DNA from: an uncultured Lachnospiraceae bacterium
GTDB lineage: Bacteria; Bacillota; Clostridia; Lachnospirales; Lachnospiraceae
Reading direction: 5' to 3'
Assembly: GCA_937891165.1 (NCBI GenBank)
Contig: CALAEX010000259.1
Coordinates: forward strand, 1 to 21,245
Length of the DNA: 21,245 nt
Shown here in pieces: positions 14,799 through 21,245 of this stretch; positions within the stretch are counted from its first letter, which is position 1, and each line of letters begins with the position of its first letter. The position numbers and the translations under genes are program-made. Below the pieces are notes generated by a model. That model did not search any database. It saw nothing but the letters and a program-made list of their open reading frames with translations, and was not told where the DNA came from.

Positions 14799-17558
14799 AT
14801 GAAACCATTCTTAAGAAAGGGTGCTATCCTTCTGGCATCTACCATGGTAATTTCTTCTGCTGCACCGACAGTAACTGCTGTTTATGCGGCAAAGAACTTT
14901 ACTTATGCATACCAGACAGGCGGCACTGTAAGCTCTCTCGACCTTGAAGTGGGGGATGCCGTTGATTTAAAGTTCCTTGGTGTCAAGGACTACAAAGATT
15001 ATTCCCTGTCTTGGAATAGTTCTAACCCAAACGTAGCTGTTGTTGACAGAAACGGTGTTGTTACAGCAATTGCCAATGGTACTGCAAAAATTACATTAAC
15101 TGTAGGTGATGGCAGTATTTACACATCCGAAGGTGTTACTATAACTGTTGGCGAACAACCTAAGATGAATGTTGTACTCGGTACATCTAAAGACAAAACA
15201 TTCAATACTTATACATTAGAACTCGGAAACACTCTTGATTTAAATTTCTATGGTGTTACGAATTGGTCTTCTTCTCGTTACACAACAGAATGGACTTCTT
15301 CCGATTCTAAAGTTGCAACTATCAATAAATATGGTGTTGTAACTCCTATCGCTGCTGGTAAAACAATCGTTACGATTTCTATTGTAGATAAAATTACAGG
15401 AAATGCTCTTTCGGTAACTCCTGTAGAACTTACTGTTCCTACACCTACGATTACAGAAACACCAGAAGTTCCTGAAACTCCTGAAATTACAAATGAATTT
15501 ACTGCAAAGCAGATAAGTGACTCTACTATTACATTGACATTTGAAAATAACAAAGAAATCACTGCTTCTGATTTAGAAAAAGGTCTTTCTTTCTACTATT
15601 ATGTAGGAGATATCAAGATTTCTTATCCAATCAAAGTAGCTTCCGTAAAGGATGGCGTAGCTACCCTTACTTCTTATGTTAATTTTACAGATGGAACTAG
15701 ATATGGTTTCACTTATGGGGAAGAATCTGATGAAATTGTAGCAAGCATCGGTGAAGTTTCTAACATTCAGTATACTTGGAGCTGTGAAGGTGATGAGTAT
15801 AAAGCTTATGCTGGTACGGATACACAAATCAATGTAAAACTGTTAAATGCACAAGGAATTGATATTACTTCTACTGCATTAGCTCAGTCTGGTGCTTCCA
15901 TTGTATTTAACTTAGCAAAAGAATCTGAAAATGGTGATTTCTGGATTTCCGATTCCAACAATGGCAAAATTTTCTTTAACTCTGAAAATGCAGTTGCACA
16001 AGTAGAAATCGAATACATCACTGGTAAGTATGATTCTGAAACTTATGAACCAATTCCAGGTCCTAAGACAATTGCAACCATTATTAGTTCCAAAGCTCCT
16101 GCTTATGGTATCAATGTTGCAGCAGGTATCACTGCTACGATTGTAAAGAATTCTTCTGCGGAAGGAGCTTCTATCGACTTTAGCAAGCCATCCACAGTGA
16201 TTGCTCTTGGTGATGAACTTAAAAATTCTTATCGTCTTGTTGCAAAAATGACAGATACAAAGGGGGATGCTGTTTATACAGATACTATGGATGCGGAAAA
16301 GGGTACCTTCTCTTTTACAACAACAAATAATGCTATCCTTTATGTTTCTGAAGATGGAACTCTTATGACAAATAGCACAGGTACTGTAAATGTACTTGTA
16401 TACTTTACTCCTGCTGGTGCAAGCACTGGCACTGTCATTGCTGTTGTTCCAGTCACTGTAAGAACAGCAAGAGCTATTAGCTCCTTGACATTAGACAAAA
16501 CTTCTGATGTTATTTCTACAGAAGCAGGTAATGGTTTTAATGAAACAACATTTAAGGTAACTTTAAAAGACCAGTTAGGTGACCCAATTGAAGGTGATAT
16601 TGAAGTATTATGTAACTTAAAGAATCTTCCAAATGGAGTAACTGCTGTTCCAGAAGTAAGTGCTGTAGAAGGTGCTGATGGTGTTTATACATTCACTGTA
16701 AAAGGAGATGCTTCTAATCTTCCAACAAGTGCAACAGGTTATGCTTATTCCTTTACGGTAAGTGCAGATAATATCAAGAAGACATTTAATGTAACAGTAA
16801 AAAAACCTACTTTAGATAAGAACGATAATCTTGTAATTTCTGGTTATAAGATTGAATTTGCTGGAGATAGTGATTTAAAGACAACAAATGATAGCAAAAA
16901 GATGGCTACTGCAACTTTATACTTATTAAGTAATGGTGTGAAAGCAGAAATTGCGAAATTATCTCCAAAACAGGCTACAGTATCTAATATGGTAGTAGGT
17001 GATTACTACTATACTGTAACAAAAGGAAATACTACGATTGATACAACAACTGTATCTGGTACTGCAATTCAGATTCCTTTAACAGATATTAAAGAAACCG
17101 AAGTAGATGGCTCTACTATCAATGTTGTTGATAAGAGCAAAAACGGAACAGGAACTTATACTGTAACTATCTATAAAGGTATTGGTTCTACCGTAGGTGC
17201 TACCGCATCTGCATTAACACAAGTAAGCAGAAATACATTAACTGTAAAAGATACTCAAGATACCCTTTCTTATGCAGGTAAGAGTTCTAACTCTTTCGCT
17301 TCTATGGATGGTGGTTTAGAAGACCTTATCAAATCTTGCTTCAAGTTTAAACTTGGAGATACGGTACTTGATAGTCCTGAAGATTACAGCAATATTATTG
17401 TTGTTGCAAATGCAAACAAGGTAATCGAAAATGGAACATTAAGACCAAACAGTGTATGCTTCATCAAATCCGTTGATTTCTATGTAGAAACAGCAACAGG
17501 AAGTAACACTTATGTAAAATATACTACAACAGTAAATGACTATGTGGAGGTAAAATAA
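14799..17558 (+). CDS. Secreted BIG2 (Ig-like) domain surface protein, paralog 1
   Basis: A 919-residue exported protein. The signal peptide covers residues 1-30, with likely cleavage at AVYA-AKNF. Two BIG2-like Ig domains follow at about 44-117 (DYSLSWNSSNPNVAVVDRNG) and 125-213 (TTEWTSSDSKVATINKYG). A Thr/Pro/Glu linker comes next (214-232), then about 690 residues of beta-rich sequence without a domain I can name. No LPXTG motif, SLH domain, choline-binding repeat or C-terminal membrane anchor is visible, so attachment to the cell is unexplained. The start has GGAGG in the leader ACTTAAGGAGGAAATATA. It is a full-length paralog of the gene at 17656-20598, sharing C-terminal features such as GTYTVTIY...GSTVG...VKDT. 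It is probably an abundant envelope or adhesion protein; function is unknown. Confidence 0.85.
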   Translation: MKPFLRKGAILLASTMVISSAAPTVTAVYAAKNFTYAYQTGGTVSSLDLEVGDAVDLKFLGVKDYKDYSLSWNSSNPNVAVVDRNGVVTAIANGTAKITLTVGDGSIYTSEGVTITVGEQPKMNVVLGTSKDKTFNTYTLELGNTLDLNFYGVTNWSSSRYTTEWTSSDSKVATINKYGVVTPIAAGKTIVTISIVDKITGNALSVTPVELTVPTPTITETPEVPETPEITNEFTAKQISDSTITLTFENNKEITASDLEKGLSFYYYVGDIKISYPIKVASVKDGVATLTSYVNFTDGTRYGFTYGEESDEIVASIGEVSNIQYTWSCEGDEYKAYAGTDTQINVKLLNAQGIDITSTALAQSGASIVFNLAKESENGDFWISDSNNGKIFFNSENAVAQVEIEYITGKYDSETYEPIPGPKTIATIISSKAPAYGINVAAGITATIVKNSSAEGASIDFSKPSTVIALGDELKNSYRLVAKMTDTKGDAVYTDTMDAEKGTFSFTTTNNAILYVSEDGTLMTNSTGTVNVLVYFTPAGASTGTVIAVVPVTVRTARAISSLTLDKTSDVISTEAGNGFNETTFKVTLKDQLGDPIEGDIEVLCNLKNLPNGVTAVPEVSAVEGADGVYTFTVKGDASNLPTSATGYAYSFTVSADNIKKTFNVTVKKPTLDKNDNLVISGYKIEFAGDSDLKTTNDSKKMATATLYLLSNGVKAEIAKLSPKQATVSNMVVGDYYYTVTKGNTTIDTTTVSGTAIQIPLTDIKETEVDGSTINVVDKSKNGTGTYTVTIYKGIGSTVGATASALTQVSRNTLTVKDTQDTLSYAGKSSNSFASMDGGLEDLIKSCFKFKLGDTVLDSPEDYSNIIVVANANKVIENGTLRPNSVCFIKSVDFYVETATGSNTYVKYTTTVNDYVEVK

Positions 17559-17601
17559 GAAATTAGTTAAGATACTCAAGAAAATAAAATAAACATACGG
17601 T

Positions 17602-17648
17602 AAAGTATCCGCCCTACAACATATTTTGTAGGGCGGATACTTTTTATC
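17602..17648. terminator. Strong terminator between convergent surface-protein genes
   Basis: A perfect 18-bp stem: 17602-17619 (AAAGTATCCGCCCTACAA) with 17626-17643, and a 6-nt loop. The stem's terminal T's run on into further T's (TTTTT at 17641-17645), giving a classic plus-strand intrinsic terminator 44 nt past the stop of paralog 1. On the minus strand the hairpin also lies just past the stop of paralog 2 but is followed by CTTTACCG, a weaker U-tract. Confidence 0.92.
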
Positions 17649-17655
17649 CAAATTT

Positions 17656-20598
17656 TTAATCTGTCACACCAAGCTTAATTGCTCTATTGATATTTGATAC
17701 AGTCTTCTTATAACTCATTACAGAAGTTTCGTCCTCTTCTCCATAAGGGATTGCAAATTCTACGCTCTGCACAACAATATGATTTGCTTTTTCTATATAC
17801 TTGTATGTAACATTTGTAATCATATCTTCGGTGAGAGTAGTCCATGCCTTACCATCTAAATTAAATACAAAAAGTTCTGCAATAATCTTACGAACATTAG
17901 TTAAATCGTTTTCGCCATCTACAGTAATTGAAGTTTCTTTGTTCTTTAAGGAACGTAATGTAACTTCTTTTGTAGTATCTTTTACTTCAAAATCAGTAGT
18001 AAGAACTGCTTTACTTACTGTTGTTCCTACGCTCTTAATTCTAGTTACTGTAACCGTATATTTGCCTTCTTCTAAAGATTCTAAGATTAAACTTCCATTA
18101 GATTCTGGTGCTGCTACATTCACTTTTACACAATCTTCCGCTTCATCAAACCAAATTCCAAGAGAATTTGCATTTTCTGCTGCTTTTACTGGCTTTCCGT
18201 CTGGTCCTATCACAAGAATATAAATTTCATCTTCTGCACAATTACTTGGAGTAAACTTATGATTTGCCTTATCCTGAACCTTAATCTTACTTGCGTCATC
18301 ATAGAGACCAACTTTAATACCATTACTACTTACTTTATAAATATTAAGTTTTGCAGATTGAATCATCTGTGTTAAATCACCATTGCCAATGCTGATGATA
18401 TCATCCTGCATTTCCACTCTCCAAGAACTTACTTTAATTTCCCCATTAGAAATGGTTGGCTTCTGTAAAGATACATTGATTGTCACTTTACGTTTTGTAT
18501 TTGTTTCAGTAATAATAAGAGAAACACTCGTCTTATTTGTTACTGCCATCATATTTTCCGCATTGATATGCAATGTTGTACCCTCTAAATAAGCTGGGGC
18601 ATTACTAGAACCATCTAATGCCTGATTTACATCAGATACAGCACAAGAAAGCTCTAAATTATAATCTCCTGTCCACTCTTTACCATACTGGTCTTTTAAT
18701 ACAAGTTCTACTTCTGTCTGACAGAATCTATCTTCAAAACCTGGCAATGAAGTGGCAGCAAGAATTGCACTATTAGATTTTGCAGTAATGGAAGAAAGAG
18801 CTCTTGGAGCTTTCACTTCTACATCACACATAAACTGTATTTTTTGATTACTTGTGGTATTATTACTATTATTAAAAACATTTAAAACAGCAAATCCCTT
18901 GGATACTTGCTGATAAGTAAATAATCCACCCTCTTCCATCACAATAAATGGCTGTGAATTATCTAAATTATCAAACTGCACACTATAACCCATACTAGCA
19001 AATAATTGCTCATAATCGTTAATACTATAGATTCCGTTTGCTGTATCTACACCTCGTTCGTCCGTACAATAACGATTACCATAAGTATCTTCAATTAAAG
19101 CTACAATTGTCTGATTATCTGTTCCTGCAATTGTATTATGTACTAAATTATTCCAATCAATCTTTGTATCCGCATCATCTATAATTGTCCACTTTGTATT
19201 TCCAATGTTAATTCCATAACTTGGAAGCTTTGTTGCTCTTACTGTGATTCTATTTGTTAAATTTTTTACATTACCATTAGCATCATAGTATGTAAAAGTT
19301 GCTGATAAAGTTGCTACTGTATTTGGTGCGTAGAAATTTAAAATATCTCCACTTAAATCTACTTTCTCTGAATTCTGTGGTGAAACTAACTCATAAGTAA
19401 TATAACCACTATTTCCATACGTTTCTGTAACATTTATACCATTTGAATAAAGCTGATACGATAATTCTACTGGAACATCAATCGAAACTTCTTCATCATA
19501 AGCATATGCTACACCTTTCTTACCAAGACATTCAAAAGAAACTTGAAGCTGTGTTGGAACACCGATTCTAACAATCACTGTCTGACCTGCATCGGATTCT
19601 CCAACACGAACAACATATTTTTCTCCATTTTGGAAGTAATCCACAGGAGTAATTCTTACTTCCAAACCATCTGCACTTACGGTTGCACTAAAATCTTTTG
19701 TTACTTCCGTTGTCTGATTTCCTACTGGTACAACTTGATCTAAAGAAATATCTGTAACATCAAACTCTGCTCCTTTTGGGAACGTTAATAAAATACAATT
19801 ATCTGATTCTAATTTCGCTGTATAATAAACTGTTCCATCCGAAGGTACTTGGGTTGGAGTTGGTGTCGCTGTTGGTACTTTTGTTGCCACTGGAGTTGGT
19901 GTTGCTGTTGGTCTTGTTGTTGGAGTTGGTGTTGCAACTACGATTGTAGAACTGTCAACAACTTGAATAGCCACTGGACGAGCATGATACTCTGTTCCTG
20001 TTGTATTATTTTTTAATTTTGCTTCAATAACTGTAATACCTTCATTTAAACCAGTAATTTTACCTGAATTACTTACTGTTGCAACAGAAGAGTCTGTAGA
20101 ATTCCAATCACAAGTAAATCTTTCTTCTGCACCGTCTAATAAGCCATAAAAGTTAAAATCTACGGTTTTTCCTTTTTGAAGTTCATAAGAAATTGGGGTT
20201 TCTGATGCGGAAGTGCCTAACTTTACAGAAAGTTCTTCTCCTACATAAACTTTTACGCCAGCAGAAGTATAGATACTCTCATCTCCTACAATATACTTAA
20301 TAGTAGTTGTTCCTTTTCCACGAGCTGTAATATTTCCCGCAGAATCTACTACTGCTACTTCCTTATTGGAAGAATCCCAATCACAAGTATAATTCTTATA
20401 ATCCGATACCCCCACAAATTTCAAATCCACTTGCTCACCAATTTCTAGAGCTAATTCTTTTATTGTTTCATCTGTATTCTGTTCTACATAATAAAAATTC
20501 TTTGGAGCAGCCAACGCAGACATCTGTGAAGGTGCGATAAAAGACATTGCCATAGAAAGAACAACAGCGAAAGCAATCTTTTTTGTCTGTTTTCTCAT
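17656..20598 (-). CDS. Secreted BIG2 (Ig-like) domain surface protein, paralog 2
   Basis: A 980-residue exported protein. I start it at the ATG at 20598, which has AAGGAG ten bases upstream and gives a normal signal peptide (MRKQTKKIAFAVVLSMAMSF, cleavage near ALAA). An upstream in-frame ATG at 20658 would add 20 residues and spoil the signal peptide. Two BIG2-like domains (about 46-120 and 123-214; DWDSSNKEVAVVDSAG and DWNSTDSSVATVSNSG) precede a Pro/Thr linker (219-255) of TPTPT-like repeats. A beta-rich C-terminal region of about 720 residues follows. It aligns along its whole length with paralog 1 (for example PRALSSITAKS against ARAISSLTLDK). No recognisable wall anchor is present. It is transcribed opposite to both neighbouring paralogs. 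Confidence 0.85.
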   Translation of the reverse strand: MRKQTKKIAFAVVLSMAMSFIAPSQMSALAAPKNFYYVEQNTDETIKELALEIGEQVDLKFVGVSDYKNYTCDWDSSNKEVAVVDSAGNITARGKGTTTIKYIVGDESIYTSAGVKVYVGEELSVKLGTSASETPISYELQKGKTVDFNFYGLLDGAEERFTCDWNSTDSSVATVSNSGKITGLNEGITVIEAKLKNNTTGTEYHARPVAIQVVDSSTIVVATPTPTTRPTATPTPVATKVPTATPTPTQVPSDGTVYYTAKLESDNCILLTFPKGAEFDVTDISLDQVVPVGNQTTEVTKDFSATVSADGLEVRITPVDYFQNGEKYVVRVGESDAGQTVIVRIGVPTQLQVSFECLGKKGVAYAYDEEVSIDVPVELSYQLYSNGINVTETYGNSGYITYELVSPQNSEKVDLSGDILNFYAPNTVATLSATFTYYDANGNVKNLTNRITVRATKLPSYGINIGNTKWTIIDDADTKIDWNNLVHNTIAGTDNQTIVALIEDTYGNRYCTDERGVDTANGIYSINDYEQLFASMGYSVQFDNLDNSQPFIVMEEGGLFTYQQVSKGFAVLNVFNNSNNTTSNQKIQFMCDVEVKAPRALSSITAKSNSAILAATSLPGFEDRFCQTEVELVLKDQYGKEWTGDYNLELSCAVSDVNQALDGSSNAPAYLEGTTLHINAENMMAVTNKTSVSLIITETNTKRKVTINVSLQKPTISNGEIKVSSWRVEMQDDIISIGNGDLTQMIQSAKLNIYKVSSNGIKVGLYDDASKIKVQDKANHKFTPSNCAEDEIYILVIGPDGKPVKAAENANSLGIWFDEAEDCVKVNVAAPESNGSLILESLEEGKYTVTVTRIKSVGTTVSKAVLTTDFEVKDTTKEVTLRSLKNKETSITVDGENDLTNVRKIIAELFVFNLDGKAWTTLTEDMITNVTYKYIEKANHIVVQSVEFAIPYGEEDETSVMSYKKTVSNINRAIKLGVTD

Positions 20599-20693
20599 AA
20601 AACCTTCTCTCCTTTCCAACATTTTATTCAAATTTTCTGTTTTATAAGTATGATTCAACTAAATCATTTTCCTGATAAGGTCGAACTATAGCT

Positions 20694-20722
20694 ATTATAT
20701 TCCATTTTTTTTAATATGCCAA
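20694..20722 (-). promoter_or_regulatory. Promoter of surface-protein paralog 2
   Basis: On the minus strand TTGGCA (20722-20717) and a perfect TATAAT (20699-20694) are separated by 17 bp. This is one mismatch from a full sigma-A consensus. The start would be near 20687, with a leader of about 88 nt. Confidence 0.75.
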
Positions 20723-20738
20723 GCCTTATTTTTATAAT
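20710..20738 (+). promoter_or_regulatory. Possible promoter of surface-protein paralog 3
   Basis: A perfect TATAAT at 20733-20738, with TTTAAT (20710-20715) as a weak -35 at 17-bp spacing. It would overlap the divergent promoter of paralog 2, and its start site would fall inside the inverted repeat at 20737-20772. The weak -35 keeps confidence low. Confidence 0.4.
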
Positions 20739-20772
20739 GAATAAATATTTATTTTTTCTAATATTTATTCAT
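20737..20772. repeat. Perfect 13-bp inverted repeat between divergent surface genes
   Basis: ATGAATAAATATT (20737-20749) and AATATTTATTCAT (20760-20772) are perfect inverse copies around a 10-nt T-rich spacer. They lie between the divergent paralogs 2 and 3 and overlap the proposed plus-strand start site. The stem has only one or two G-C pairs, so a protein-binding DNA site or recombinase site is as plausible as an RNA hairpin. Confidence 0.7.
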
Positions 20773-20835
20773 ACAAAAATATATACCAAAACTATCCAAA
20801 ACTGGTAACAAATACTACTTAAGGCGGAAGATATA

Positions 20836-21245
20836 ATGAGAAGTTTCGTTAAGAAACTCGCTTTCACTATGGCTTTGTCTATGGTAGCAACAACAGCAGC
20901 ACCAGCTGGTTCTGCAATGGCAGCTACTGAATTCACTTATGCATACCAGAACGCTGGTCGTGTGACAGAGTTAAATATGGAGGCTGGTGATGAAGTAGAC
21001 CTTCGTTTCATTGGTGTAAAGGATTATAAGAATTATACTTTGGAATGGAAGAGCAATGAGCCATCTATAACTACTGTTAATCAGAAAAATGGTATTGTTA
21101 CAGCAGTAAAAGATGGAACAACAACTGTTGAATTAGTTGTTGGGGATGGAAGTGTTTATACATCCATACCTGTTATTGTTAAAGTTGGTACAGAAGCAGA
21201 AGAAGTAACAGTAAAACTTGGTACTTCTAAAGACAATATTTCTGA
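20836..21245 (+). CDS. Secreted BIG2-domain surface protein, paralog 3 (partial, 3' end beyond window)
   Basis: An open frame from the ATG at 20836 to the window edge, 136 codons. It begins MRSFVKKLAFTMALSMVATT with likely signal cleavage after SAMA. A BIG2-like domain follows (VTELNMEAGDEVDLRFIGVK, then LEWKSNEPSITTVNQKNG and VVGDGSVYTS). The start of a second domain is visible (VTVKLGTSKDNIS). It resembles paralog 1 most closely: both have FTYAYQ after the signal peptide, and the leaders match as ACTTAAGGmGGAArATATAATGA. In this gene the ribosome binding site reads GGCGG instead of GGAGG, which may lower translation. The rest of the gene lies to the right. Confidence 0.85.
   Translation, partial: MRSFVKKLAFTMALSMVATTAAPAGSAMAATEFTYAYQNAGRVTELNMEAGDEVDLRFIGVKDYKNYTLEWKSNEPSITTVNQKNGIVTAVKDGTTTVELVVGDGSVYTSIPVIVKVGTEAEEVTVKLGTSKDNIS

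Noticed and set aside
14711..14947. A 78-residue ORF overlapping the start of surface paralog 1
   Set aside because: It lies out of frame with a well-supported signal peptide and ribosome binding site and has no start signal of its own.
14978..14985. A sixth TGGTGTCA inside surface paralog 1 as a recombination site
   Set aside because: It encodes the conserved Gly-Val-Lys of the BIG2 domain and stands alone. The octamer also occurs, in either orientation, inside other coding genes of the window (near 2075, 11964 and 12476), so it is expected by chance.
19850..19945. Repetitive GGTGTTG/GGAGTTGG stretch as a minisatellite or CRISPR-like array
   Set aside because: It is the reverse strand of the Pro/Thr linker codons of surface paralog 2; in-frame low-complexity coding sequence.

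Overview
The window looks like the chromosome of a low-GC Firmicute, most likely a gut-type Lachnospiraceae (Clostridia). The reasons are AT-rich DNA, strong AGGAGG-like ribosome binding sites, frequent TTG starts, and gene families typical of that group: a two-OB-fold SSB, a YtvI-like AI-2E permease, DUF368, and Ig-like (BIG2) surface proteins. The genus cannot be fixed from sequence reading alone. No rRNA, tRNA or CRISPR array was seen.

Layout. (1) 1-1464, minus strand: purN then purD, the latter running off the left edge. (2) 1500-2235: an SSB-like gene ending at a hairpin terminator, divergent from typA/bipA (2645-4474, plus) across a 409-bp promoter region. (3) 4475-4897, between convergent genes: two long fold-back elements. 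They share a 62-bp core in opposite orientation but have unrelated, self-complementary arms. This is the most unusual structure in the window. (4) 4898-13035, minus strand: eight genes with gaps of 1-20 nt, apparently one operon from a TTTACT-N17-TATAAT promoter at 13097-13125. In transcription order they are an O-antigen ligase/polymerase-like membrane protein, a SAM methyltransferase, a DUF368/PopT undecaprenyl-phosphate flippase, znuA, znuC, znuB, an AI-2E/YtvI permease, and an HTH-Panacea protein. (5) 13454-14647: a solo tyrosine recombinase of the Tn916 type, with TGGTGTCA direct repeats on both sides (three copies upstream at an exact 12-bp period, two downstream). (6) 14799 to the right end: three secreted BIG2-domain paralogs in plus, minus, plus orientation; the third is cut by the window edge. 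The first and second meet at a strong terminator. The second and third diverge from tightly packed promoters that also hold a perfect 13-bp inverted repeat.

How it may fit together (inference): the operon joins the lipid-carrier cycle of envelope polysaccharide assembly (ligase/polymerase plus C55-P flippase) to zinc import. The right third looks like a surface-antigen family next to a recombinase, a setting in which DNA rearrangement or phase switching is worth testing. No recombination product is visible in this single sequence.
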